This document shows, in pieces, positions 1-8,200 of a DNA stretch of 11,657 nt (positions within the stretch are counted from its first letter, which is position 1; the number at the start of each line of letters is the position of its first letter). The notes below the pieces were generated by a model. It saw nothing but the letters and a program-made list of their open reading frames with translations. It had not been told where the DNA came from and ran no database searches. Both the position numbers and the translations under genes were made by a program. This DNA comes from an uncultured Clostridia bacterium (lineage in GTDB: Bacteria > Bacillota > Clostridia > Oscillospirales > Acutalibacteraceae), in assembly GCA_947623215.1 (NCBI GenBank), contig CANQGN010000033.1, positions 1 through 11,657 of the forward strand. Direction: 5' to 3'.

Positions 1-1
1 G

Positions 2-307
2 GTGTACGCGGTGCGACGGCTGCGGCAGTACCTGGTGCACACCCACGCCAAAGACGGCGTGCAGCTTACCTACCGCGACCCCGAGGTGGTGTACGGCGTG
101 CGCACGGAAGACGAGCTGCGCGCCTCTCCCAGTTTTGAGGAACGCCCGCTCGGGCAGGGCGGGGTGGATTTTCCCGCTTATTTGGCGGCGCTGAAAGAGG
201 CGGGCTACCGCGGCTTTTTAACGGTAGAGCGCGAAACCGGCAACGACCCGGCGGGGGATATTCGCGAGGCCGTGCGCTTTTTGCGCACCCTGCGCGAAAG
301 CCTGTAA
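2..307 (+). CDS. Sugar phosphate isomerase/epimerase-like TIM-barrel protein, C-terminal part
   Basis: The reading frame is open from the window edge to a TAA, so this is the 3' part of a gene that begins upstream; the GTG at its first codon should not be taken as the start. About 101 residues are visible. The segments VHTHAKDG, PLGQGGVDFPAYL and GYRGFLTVERETG fit the last strands of the xylose-isomerase-like (AP endonuclease family 2) TIM barrel. In that family a His/Asp from an H-x-K-D type motif and a late Glu bind a divalent metal, and the enzymes isomerise or epimerise sugars, inositols or keto acids. The substrate cannot be told from this fragment. It ends 26 bases before a strong terminator, so it belongs to a transcription unit separate from hprK. 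The family call is fairly safe; a more specific name would be a guess. Confidence 0.75.
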   Translation: MYAVRRLRQYLVHTHAKDGVQLTYRDPEVVYGVRTEDELRASPSFEERPLGQGGVDFPAYLAALKEAGYRGFLTVERETGNDPAGDIREAVRFLRTLRESL

Positions 308-332
308 AAACGGCGCAAAAACCAAAATATCC

Positions 333-376
333 AAGTCCTGCAAGCAGCTAAGGCTGCGCGCGGGGCTTGTTTTTTT
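333..376 (+). terminator. Intrinsic terminator of the upstream isomerase-like gene
   Basis: Bases 333-348 pair with 353-368 around a TAAG loop. This gives an outer stem of nine pairs (two G-T wobbles), a two-base internal mismatch, and an inner stem of five pairs. The stem runs into TTGTTTTTTT ending at 376. It lies just after the stop at 307 and before the hprK promoter, so it separates the two transcription units. Confidence 0.8.
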
Positions 377-407
377 AAGGGGGCGGTTTTTGTCGGCAAA
401 AAAGGTG

Positions 408-436
408 TTGGCAAACGGCGCAAAATGCGGTATAAT
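408..436 (+). promoter_or_regulatory. Housekeeping (sigma-A type) promoter of the hprK operon
   Basis: TTGGCA at 408-413 and a perfect TATAAT at 431-436 are separated by exactly 17 bases. The start of transcription would be near 443, giving a leader of about 64 bases before the hprK ATG at 507. The element sits directly after a terminator and upstream of five tightly spaced genes, so it is probably the main promoter for hprK through whiA. I see no strong riboswitch-like fold in the leader, only a weak CGCG/CGCG pairing. Confidence 0.85.
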
Positions 437-506
437 AAAAGAGACTTCCCGGCGCGTGGGTATCATACTAGGCGCGGGGGCCGCACCAATCACGGGAGGG
501 GACGGT

Positions 507-1475
507 ATGCAAAACCAGTATTCGGTTTCGCTCAAAAATATTATTCAGGAGTTTTCGCTGGAGATTCTGTGCGGCTGCACGGAAGATACCACGGTTGCGA
601 TTGAACTGTCAGACATCAGCCGACCGGGCTTGCAGTTTGCGGGCTATTACGATTATTTTGAGCCGCAGCGCATTCAGCTGCTCGGCATGAACGAAATTCA
701 GTATTTAACCCGCCTTTCGCCGGAAGAGCAAACCGCCCGCACCGAGGCCTTTTTTGCCCGCCGGCCGGTGGCGGTGGTGGTGGCCCGCAATTTAGAGGTT
801 TCGCCCTGCATGACCGCCGCTGCCGAGCGCTACGGCGTGCCGCTGCTGCGCACGGGGGAGGAAACCTCGGCCTTTTCGGCCGCCTTAATCTCTTACTTAA
901 AGGTGCGGCTGGCCCCCCGCATTACCCGCCACGGCGTGCTGGTAGAGGTGTACGGCGATGGTATTTTAATGCTGGGCGAAAGCGGCGTGGGCAAAAGCGA
1001 AACGGCCATAGAGCTCATCAAACGCGGCCACCGGCTAATTGCCGACGACGCGGTAGAAATTCGGCGGGTTTCCAGCCGCACGCTGGTGGGCGCCGCGCCG
1101 GAGAATATTCGCCATTTTATTGAGCTGCGGGGCATCGGCATCATCAACGCCCGCCGCATTTTCGGCATCGGGTCGGTGAAGCTGACCGAAAAAATTGATT
1201 TGGTGATTCAGTTAGAGCAATGGGACGCCGAAAAGGTGTACGACCGCATGGGCATTGTAAACGAAACCACCGAAATTTTGGGGCTTTCGGTGCCCTCGGT
1301 TACCATTCCGGTCAAGCCCGGGCGCAACCTTGCGGTGATTATTGAAGTGGCGGCCATGAACAACCGCCAAAAGAAAATGGGCTACAATTCGGCGCAGGAG
1401 CTGCTTAACCGCTTAGGCATAGACAGCGGCGTGCCGGTTACCGAAGAAGAAAAAAGTATTTGGGCGGCCTTTTAA
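507..1475 (+). CDS. hprK: HPr kinase/phosphorylase
   Basis: This bifunctional enzyme phosphorylates HPr on its regulatory serine and also removes the phosphate, setting carbon catabolite control in Firmicutes. The protein is 322 residues, the usual length. The N-terminal domain covers about 1-130. The catalytic domain has His142 in RHG, the Walker A loop GESGVGKS at 157-164, the acidic pair DD at 180-181, and the family signature around IELRGIGIINARRIFG (205-220) with Glu206. The late PVKPGRN segment (268-274) is also typical. I chose ATG 507 because GGGAGGGG lies 6-13 bases upstream. An in-frame extension to 390 would place the coding region over the promoter and lacks family similarity. It is the first gene of the operon; a glucokinase follows after 43 bases. 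No HPr or Crh gene is in this window, so its partner must be encoded elsewhere. Confidence 0.96.
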   Translation: MQNQYSVSLKNIIQEFSLEILCGCTEDTTVAIELSDISRPGLQFAGYYDYFEPQRIQLLGMNEIQYLTRLSPEEQTARTEAFFARRPVAVVVARNLEVSPCMTAAAERYGVPLLRTGEETSAFSAALISYLKVRLAPRITRHGVLVEVYGDGILMLGESGVGKSETAIELIKRGHRLIADDAVEIRRVSSRTLVGAAPENIRHFIELRGIGIINARRIFGIGSVKLTEKIDLVIQLEQWDAEKVYDRMGIVNETTEILGLSVPSVTIPVKPGRNLAVIIEVAAMNNRQKKMGYNSAQELLNRLGIDSGVPVTEEEKSIWAAF

Positions 1476-1518
1476 ACCCCGCCGAAGTTTGATACCAAAA
1501 AAGGGAGAGGCAAACACT

Positions 1519-2472
1519 ATGCTGCATATTGGAGTAGACTTGGGCGGCACCAACATTGCCGTTGGCGCCGTAGACGAAAACAACCGCATTGTGGGGCGGG
1601 GGCGGTTAAAAACCGACCCCACGCTGCCGGCCGAGGCGCTGGCAGAGGATATGGCCAAAGCGGTAAAGCTGGCGGTAGAAGACGCCGGCGCCGCGCTGAT
1701 AGATGCGGCAGACATTGGCGTGGCGGCGCCGGGCAGCGTAGACCCGGCGACCGGCATTGTAAGCTATGCCAACAATCTGCCCTTTCGCAACACGCCCCTC
1801 GCCGCGCTGCTGACCGGCTTGCTCGGCGGGCTGCCCTGCCGACTGGAAAACGACGCCAACGCCGCCGCTTACGGCGAATCGCTGGCCGGTGCGGGCCCGG
1901 GGGCGGAAAGCTTTGTGATGATTACCCTCGGCACCGGCGTGGGGGGCGGCGTGGTGTTAAACGGCCAAATTTACGGCGGCTTTAACCATGCGGGCGCCGA
2001 GCTGGGCCACATGATTATGGTAAAAGACGGCGAGGCCTGCACCTGCGGCAACCGCGGCTGTTTTGAGGCTTACGCCTCTGCCACCGCGCTCGCCCGCCAA
2101 ACCCGCGCCGCTATGGAGCAGCACCCCGAGTCGCAGCTCTGGCGGCTGTCAGACGGCGGGCGGCGGGTCAACGGCCGCACCGCGTTTGACGGTATGCGGG
2201 CGGGCGACGAAACCGCCAAAGCGGTGGTAGAAGCTTATTTAGATTATCTCGCCTGCGGGCTGACCAGTCTGGTGAATATTTTTCAGCCCAACTGCATTGC
2301 CATAGGCGGCGGCATTTGCAACGAGGGCGAAACGCTGTTAGCGCCGCTGCGCGAGCGGGTACGGGCGGCCGATTACAACAAATTGCTGCCCCAGCGCACT
2401 AGGTTGTGCGCCGCCGCTTTGGGCAACGACGCCGGTATTATTGGCGCGGCCGGGCTTTACCGGCTGCCTTAA
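1519..2472 (+). CDS. glk: ROK-family glucokinase
   Basis: The protein is a predicted ATP-dependent glucokinase that makes glucose 6-phosphate, of the ROK (repressor, ORF, kinase) type, 317 residues. It opens with the phosphate-binding motif GVDLGGTN (5-12). The sugar-binding and catalytic segment is ENDANAAAYGE (110-120), with Asp112 as the likely base. A second nucleotide loop is TLGTGVGGG (136-144). ELGH (161-164) and the CxCGxxGC motif at 174-181 give the ROK zinc site (His164, Cys174, Cys176, Cys181). There is no N-terminal DNA-binding domain, so it is a kinase and not an ROK repressor. ATG 1519 is preferred over the in-frame ATG at 1489 because GGGAGAGG lies just before it and the ROK fold begins at once. 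It lies between hprK and murB in one operon. Related ROK kinases use fructose or N-acetyl sugars, so glucose specificity is inferred. Confidence 0.9.
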   Translation: MLHIGVDLGGTNIAVGAVDENNRIVGRGRLKTDPTLPAEALAEDMAKAVKLAVEDAGAALIDAADIGVAAPGSVDPATGIVSYANNLPFRNTPLAALLTGLLGGLPCRLENDANAAAYGESLAGAGPGAESFVMITLGTGVGGGVVLNGQIYGGFNHAGAELGHMIMVKDGEACTCGNRGCFEAYASATALARQTRAAMEQHPESQLWRLSDGGRRVNGRTAFDGMRAGDETAKAVVEAYLDYLACGLTSLVNIFQPNCIAIGGGICNEGETLLAPLRERVRAADYNKLLPQRTRLCAAALGNDAGIIGAAGLYRLP

Positions 2473-2508
2473 AGGCGGCTTTTTCTACCAGCGAAGGGGG
2501 AAGCGAAC

Positions 2509-3414
2509 GTGGAAGCACTCGACCGTCTGCAAGCCTTTGCCGGGCAAATCGGCTGCCTTGCCACCCGGCAAGAGAGCATGAAAGAGCACACCACCTTTAA
2601 AATCGGCGGCCCGGCGGATTTATATTTGCAGCCCGTCTCGGCTGAGCAGTGCGCGGCGCTGGTTTCGTTTTGCGCCCAAAACGAACTGCCGCTTACCGTG
2701 CTGGGCGGCGGTTCCAACGTGCTGGTGCCAGACTACGGCCTGCGGGGCGCGGTGCTGAGCACCGGGGGACTAAACGACTTGGAGCTGCTGGACGGCTGCC
2801 GCATTGCCTGCGGGGCGGGGGTACGGCTGTCGCGCCTGTGCGCCTTTGCGCTGGAGCATTCGCTCGCGGGGCTGGAATTTGCCTGGGGCATACCCGGCAC
2901 GGCCGGCGGCGCGGTGTATATGAACGCCGGCGCTTACGACGGCTGCTTTGCCGACCGGCTGGAAAGCTGCGAGCAGGTAACCCAGGCGGGCGAGCGGCAA
3001 AGCTGTACGGCAGCAGAGGCGGCGCTGGGCTACCGAACCAGCGCTTACCAAACAAACGGCGCCATTATTACCGGGGTCACCCTGCGGCTGCTGCCCGGCA
3101 GCGCCGAGACCATTCGCCAGAATATGGACGTACTGTTAGACCGCCGCCGCGCCAAACAACCGCTGGAATACCCCAGCGCCGGCAGCGCCTTTCAGCGGCC
3201 GCGTGGCCACTATGCCGGCGCGCTCATCGAGCAGTGCGGGCTGAAGGGCTGCACCGTGGGGGGCGCGCAGGTAAGCGAAAAGCACGCCGGGTTTATTATT
3301 AACCGGGGCAACGCCACCGCCAGTGACGTGATTCGTTTAATGGAAAAAATCGAGCAAACGGTCTTTGACTGCACCGGGGTCAAGCTTAAGCGAGAGATTC
3401 GGGTGCTGCGTTAG
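2509..3414 (+). CDS. murB: UDP-N-acetylenolpyruvoylglucosamine reductase
   Basis: MurB is a cytoplasmic FAD enzyme that uses NADPH to reduce UDP-GlcNAc-enolpyruvate to UDP-N-acetylmuramate, the second committed step of peptidoglycan synthesis. The protein is 301 residues, the size of the short (type II) Gram-positive form. FAD-binding motifs are TFKIGGPAD (29-37), LGGGSNVLV (65-73) and GIPGTAGGAVYMNAGAY (127-143). Active-site candidates are Arg176 in GYRTS, Ser226 in PSAGSAF as proton donor, and Glu296 near the C-terminus. The start is a GTG at 2509; AAGGGGG at 2494-2500 has good spacing and no ATG fits as well. It sits 36 bases after the glucokinase and 22 before rapZ, inside the hprK operon. 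The linkage of murB to hprK and rapZ is common in Clostridia. Confidence 0.96.
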   Translation: MEALDRLQAFAGQIGCLATRQESMKEHTTFKIGGPADLYLQPVSAEQCAALVSFCAQNELPLTVLGGGSNVLVPDYGLRGAVLSTGGLNDLELLDGCRIACGAGVRLSRLCAFALEHSLAGLEFAWGIPGTAGGAVYMNAGAYDGCFADRLESCEQVTQAGERQSCTAAEAALGYRTSAYQTNGAIITGVTLRLLPGSAETIRQNMDVLLDRRRAKQPLEYPSAGSAFQRPRGHYAGALIEQCGLKGCTVGGAQVSEKHAGFIINRGNATASDVIRLMEKIEQTVFDCTGVKLKREIRVLR

Positions 3415-3436
3415 CAAAAAGAAGGAGGACGGAAGC

Positions 3437-4300
3437 ATGGAATTTATACTGGTAACCGGACTGTCCGGTTCCGGCAAATCCAAAGCGGTAGACGCGCTGG
3501 AGGATATTGGATTTTTCTGCGTAGACAATATGCCGCCCTCTTTAATTGAAAAATTTTACCGCCTGTGCACCGACGAACACATGGAGAAGGTGGCGGTGGT
3601 AACAGACGCCAGAGGCGGCTACCTCTTTCAGGGGCTGGTGGGGGCGCTTTCTGCCTTAACCGCCCAAAAGCTGCCCTATAAAATTCTCTTTTTAGAGTGC
3701 AGCGACGAGGTCATTTACAACCGCTTTCAAGAGACCCGCCGCCGCCACCCGCTGCAAAACGAGTGCGGGGGCTCCATGACCGCCGCCGTGCAGCGCGAGC
3801 GGGCGCTGCTGGAACCGCTGCGGGGCGAGGCCGATTATGTAATCGACACCACCGGCATTTCGCCCGCCCAGCTAAAAGAGCGGGTAAGCGAGCTCTTCCT
3901 CGGCGACGCCATACGGGGCATGAGCATTCAGTGCCTGTCGTTTGGCTTTAAGTACGGCACCCCGTCAGAGGCCGACATGGTGCTGGACGTGCGCTGCCTG
4001 CCCAATCCCTTTTACGTAGAGGCGCTGCGCCCCCTAACCGGCTTGCAGCAGGAGGTAGCGGACTACGTGCTGGGGCAGGAAGAAACGCAGGGCTTTTTAA
4101 TGCGGCTGTACGAGCTGGTGGATTATTTGGTGCCGCTCTATGCCGAAGAGGGCAAAAGCTCGCTGGTGGTGGCCGTGGGCTGCACCGGCGGGCGGCACCG
4201 CTCGGTCGCCATTGCCGAAACGCTTTGCCGCCATTTGAATGAGCGAGAGTGGAAGGCGGCGGCGCTCCACCGCGACATTGCCAAGGTGCGCCCGGCATGA
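3437..4300 (+). CDS. rapZ: RapZ/YvcJ-family nucleotide-binding protein
   Basis: This P-loop protein family includes Escherichia coli RapZ, an adaptor that directs decay of the GlmZ small RNA, and Bacillus subtilis YvcJ, which binds and hydrolyses nucleotides and affects competence. Its exact role in clostridia is not settled. The protein is 287 residues, typical. Walker A is GLSGSGKS (8-15), a Walker B-like strand is VVTDARG (54-60), and the conserved C-terminal domain contains DVRCLPNPF (184-192) and GCTGGRHRSV (248-257). ATG 3437 has a strong AAGGAGG 8 bases upstream; the longer in-frame reading from 3365 would overlap murB. The stop TGA overlaps the whiA ATG. In most Firmicutes yvcK lies between this gene and whiA; here it is missing. 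Confidence 0.95.
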   Translation: MEFILVTGLSGSGKSKAVDALEDIGFFCVDNMPPSLIEKFYRLCTDEHMEKVAVVTDARGGYLFQGLVGALSALTAQKLPYKILFLECSDEVIYNRFQETRRRHPLQNECGGSMTAAVQRERALLEPLRGEADYVIDTTGISPAQLKERVSELFLGDAIRGMSIQCLSFGFKYGTPSEADMVLDVRCLPNPFYVEALRPLTGLQQEVADYVLGQEETQGFLMRLYELVDYLVPLYAEEGKSSLVVAVGCTGGRHRSVAIAETLCRHLNEREWKAAALHRDIAKVRPA

Positions 4301-5217
4301 GCTTTGCGGGAGAAGTAAAAAAAGAGCTTTGCGGGGTGTGGGCCGAAAACGCCTGCTGCCGCAAGGCAGAGTGTTACGGCCTGCTGCTGGGCGGCTACCA
4401 GGCCTCCGCCGTCGGGGTGGTGCTGAAAACCGAAAGCGAAGCGGTGGCCCGCCGTTTTTGTAAGCTGTTAGAGGAAGTATGCGGCGTTTTGGTCGCCCCC
4501 GCCGCCCCAAAGGGGGGCGGGCTGTTTCGGGTGCGGGTGGCCGACCCCGCCGCCTGCCGCGCGGTGCTGGAACGCTTTGGCCACACGGGTGACGAACCCT
4601 TTTTGCGGGTCAACCGCGCCAATTTTGAAGAAGACGCCTGCCCGGCGGCCTTTTTGCGGGGCTTTTTTTTGGCCTGTGGCAGCGTAACCGACCCCCAGCG
4701 GGCCTACCATTTAGAATTCGCCGCCGGGAAGTACCATTTGGCGTTTGACGTGGCCCTGCTGCTGGCCGAGGCGCTCTCTCGCCCCAAATTAACCCAGCGG
4801 GGGGGCGGCTACGTGGTGTATTATAAAGAGAGCGAGTCCATAGAAGACGCCCTTACCTACATGCAGGCCACCCGCAGCAGCCTGGCGCTGATGGAAGTAA
4901 AAATGATGAAACAGCTGCGCAACCGGGTCAACCGGGCGACTAATTGCGAAACGGCCAATTTAAGCAAATCGTTAGAGGCCGGGCGGCGGCAGCTGCAAGC
5001 CATAGAGCGGTTAGAGCAAACGGCCGGTCTTTCGGCGCTGCCGACAGAACTGCAAGAGGTCGCCCGCCTGCGGCGGGAAAACCCCGAGGCCTCGCTGAGC
5101 GAGCTGGGCCAAATGCTGGCCGAACCGCTTAGCCGTTCGGGGGTGAATCACCGGTTGGCCCGCGTGGTAGCAATTGCCGAGGCGGTTGTAACGGAGAAGC
5201 AAAAATCGCCCGGTTAA
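4297..5217 (+). CDS. whiA: WhiA DNA-binding protein (cell division/sporulation regulator family)
   Basis: WhiA combines an N-terminal LAGLIDADG homing-endonuclease-like fold, without known nuclease activity, with a C-terminal helix-turn-helix. It controls sporulation genes in Streptomyces and affects cell division and chromosome segregation in Bacillus. The protein is 306 residues. The start MSFAGEVKKEL is typical. FLRGFFLACGSV with the following TDP (119-133) is the LAGLIDADG-like motif, NRATNCETANLSKSLEAG (212-229) is the linker signature, and the helix-turn-helix lies around 252-290 (LSELGQMLAEPLSRSGVNHR). ATG 4297 overlaps the rapZ stop as ATGA, and only a weak AAGGTG precedes it, so translation is probably coupled to rapZ. 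The longer frame from 4249 lacks family residues. The last codons and the stop form the 5' arm of a terminator hairpin. Confidence 0.95.
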   Translation: MSFAGEVKKELCGVWAENACCRKAECYGLLLGGYQASAVGVVLKTESEAVARRFCKLLEEVCGVLVAPAAPKGGGLFRVRVADPAACRAVLERFGHTGDEPFLRVNRANFEEDACPAAFLRGFFLACGSVTDPQRAYHLEFAAGKYHLAFDVALLLAEALSRPKLTQRGGGYVVYYKESESIEDALTYMQATRSSLALMEVKMMKQLRNRVNRATNCETANLSKSLEAGRRQLQAIERLEQTAGLSALPTELQEVARLRRENPEASLSELGQMLAEPLSRSGVNHRLARVVAIAEAVVTEKQKSPG

Positions 5218-5267
5218 GGCGAGGGGAGTCAAACACACGCCGTCCCTCGCCTTAAGGGCGATTTTTT
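5201..5267 (+). terminator. Long intrinsic terminator overlapping the whiA stop codon
   Basis: Bases 5201-5211 pair perfectly with 5256-5266 and 5214-5225 pair perfectly with 5244-5255. The result is 23 base pairs with a two-base GG bulge on the 5' arm and an 18-base loop. Six T residues end the 3' arm and an A-tract begins the 5' arm, so it could act in both directions. The whiA stop codon (5215-5217) lies inside the 5' arm. The T-run ends only 13 bases before the AGGAGG of dnaE. Confidence 0.85.
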
Positions 5268-5297
5268 GTAAATGATGAGAAGGAGGAAGGGTGCGCC

Positions 5298-8200
5298 ATG
5301 GCGGAGTTTGTGCATTTGCATTTGCATACCGAGTACAGTTTGCTCGACGGCGCCTGCCGCATTCACGAGCTCATGGCCGCGCTCAAAGCCATGGGGCAAA
5401 CGGCCGTGGCTATTACCGACCACGGCGCGCTGTTTGGCGCGGTAGAGTTTTACAAGGCGGCTGTTGCGGCGGGCATTCGCCCCATCATCGGCTGCGAGGT
5501 TTACGTGGCCCCTCGCTCGCGCCATGGCCGCAGCCATGGGGTAGACGACCACCCTTACCACCTGGTGCTGCTGTGCGAGAATAACACGGGCTACCAGAAT
5601 TTAATGCGGCTGGTCTCCGCCGCCCAAACAGAGGGCTTTTACGGCAAGCCAAGGGTAGACCGCGAGCTGCTGGAACGCTGGCACGAGGGGCTAATTGCCC
5701 TCTCCGGCTGTTTGGCGGGCGAGGTAGCCCAAAAGCTGCTGGCCGGCGACCGCCCGGGGGCAGAGGCCGCCGCCCGCTGGTACCAAAGCGTGTTTGGGGC
5801 AGAGGGCTATTATATAGAGCTGCAAAACCACGGCCTGCCCGACCAGCTGCGGCTGCTGCCGCTGCTGCGCTCGCTTGCGGCCGAAACGGGCATTCCGCTG
5901 GTGGCCACCAACGACTGCCATTACTTAACAAAAGAGGACCGCCACATGCAGCGGGTGCTGCTTTGCCTGCAAACCGGCACCACCTTAACCGACGCCGGCG
6001 GCCTGGCGGCGAATACCGGCGACCAGATGTACGTCAAATCCGCCGATGAAATGTCGGCGCTGTTTGCCGATACGCCGCAGGCAATAGAGAACACCCTGCG
6101 CATTGCCGAGCGCTGCCGGGTAAGCTTTACCTTCGGCGAGTTAAAGCTGCCGGCCTTTCCGCTGGCGGGCGACCACGCCGCCTTTTTGCGGCAAATGAGC
6201 GAAGAGGGGCTGCGCCGCCTTTACGGCCCCGCCCCGCCGGCAGAAGTAACCGACCGGCTGCAATACGAGCTTTCGGTTATAGAAAAAATGGGCTACGTAG
6301 ACTATTACCTCATTGTGTGGGACTTTATTCGCTACGCCCGCGAGCAGGGCATTCCGGTGGGGCCGGGGCGGGGCTCCGGCGCGGGCAGTCTGGTGGCCTA
6401 CTGCATTGGCATTACGGGGGTAGACCCCATTCGCTACCAGCTGCTGTTTGAGCGCTTTTTAAACCCCGAGCGGGTGAGTATGCCCGACTTTGACATAGAC
6501 TTTTGCTACGTGCGGCGAGAAGAAATTGTGGCCTATCTGGTGCGCAAATACGGCGCGGGGCACGTGGCGCAAATCGTCACCTTCGGCACGCTGGCGGCCA
6601 AGGCCGCCGTGCGAGACGTGGCCCGGGTAATGGATCTGCCCTACAAAACCGGCGACAAAATTGCCCGGCTGGTGCCCGGCCGGTTAAAAATTACATTGCG
6701 CGAGGCGCTGGAGGAATCGCCGGAGCTCGCCGCTTTGTACGAGCAGGACGAGGAAGCCCGCCGGGTAATAGACATGGCCATGCGCATAGAGGGAATGCCC
6801 CGCCACGCCTCTACCCACCCGGCGGGGGTGGTGATTACCCGCCGCCCGGTGGTAGAGTACGTGCCGCTGGCGCGGGGGGACGACTCGCCCGTGACCCAGT
6901 TCCCCATGACCACGCTGGAAGAACTGGGGCTGTTAAAAATTGATTTGTTGGGGCTGCGCAACCTGACGGTCATGGAAACTGCCCGGCGGACGATATGCGA
7001 AACCGAACCCGATTTTTCGCTTGAGAACCTACCGGAGGACGACCCGGCGGTGTACGAAATGCTGGCAAAGGGCGACAGCCTGGGGGTGTTTCAGTTTGAG
7101 TCGGCCGGTATGAAACGCCTGCTCACCCGGCTGCGCCCCACCACAATTGAAGATTTAACCGCCGCGCTGGCGCTCTACCGCCCGGGGCCGATGAAATCCA
7201 TTCAAACCTATTTAGACAATCGCCGCAACCCCGAGCGCATTCAGTACCTCATCCCCGCGTTGGAGCCTATTTTGCGGGTGACCTACGGCTGCTTAGTCTA
7301 CCAGGAGCAGGTGATGCAGGTTTGCCGCACGGTGGCGGGCTACAGCTACGGCCATGCCGACGTGGTGCGCCGCGCCATGGCCAAAAAAAAGCACGACGTG
7401 ATGGAGCGCGAGCGGGCCTCCTTTGTAGCGGGCGCGGTAGAGCGGGGCACGGCGGAAGAGACGGCAAACCGCATTTTTGACGGTATGGTAGACTTTGCCT
7501 CTTACGCCTTTAACAAATCGCACGCCGTGGCCTACGCCATGGTGGCCTACAAAACCGCCTACCTGAAGTGCCGCTACCCGGTGGCCTATTTTGCCGCGCT
7601 GCTCACCAGCGTAATAGACAGTACCGACAAAATGGCGGAATATTTGCACGAGTGCGCCCTGCGCGGCATTCGGGTGCTGCCGCCGGACGTAAACCGAAGC
7701 GGCCGCGACTTTACGGTGCACCGGGGCGACATTGTGTTTGGTCTGCTGGCGGTTAAAAACATCGGCGCGGGGCTGATAGACGCCATTTTGCAAAGCCGCC
7801 AAACCGGCGGGCCCTTTACCGATTTGGCGGATTTTTGCCGCCGCCTGCAAGGGCGGGAGCTCAACCGCCGGGCGGTAGAAAGCCTCATTCGCAGCGGCGC
7901 TATGGACTGCTTTGGCGTCGGCCGCCGCCCCATGCTGCTGGCGGTGGACTCCCTGCTTGCCGCCTTGCAGCAAGAGCGGCGCGACAACGTGGCCGGGCAG
8001 CTGGGGCTGTTTGACGCCCCCGGCGCCCGGCAGCAGCCCCCCGTGCCCCCGGCGGAGGAATTTGACCGCGAAACCCTGCTGCGCATGGAAAAAGAAACGG
8101 TGGGGCTGTATTTGTCCGGCCACCCGCTGCAAGGCTACCGCACGCCGGGCGAAAAAACGGGGGCGCGCATTGCCCACTTTACGGGCGAGGCCGCCGCGGG

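Noticed and set aside
390..506. N-terminal extension of hprK
   Set aside because: The in-frame ATG at 390 lies upstream of the promoter hexamers at 408-436 and has no good ribosome binding site; ATG 507 has one and gives the normal length.
443..506. Riboswitch or attenuator in the hprK leader
   Set aside because: The leader is about 64 bases and only short, bulged pairing is visible; it matches no riboswitch class I can recognise.
2649..3302. 217-codon plus-strand frame within murB
   Set aside because: Arg/Gly/Ala-rich product in a different frame from the clearly conserved MurB; no start signal or family motif.
7293..8177. 294-codon open frame on the minus strand inside dnaE
   Set aside because: It lies wholly opposite a well-conserved part of dnaE, has low-complexity composition and no recognisable domain. 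Long antisense frames are expected in GC-rich genes.
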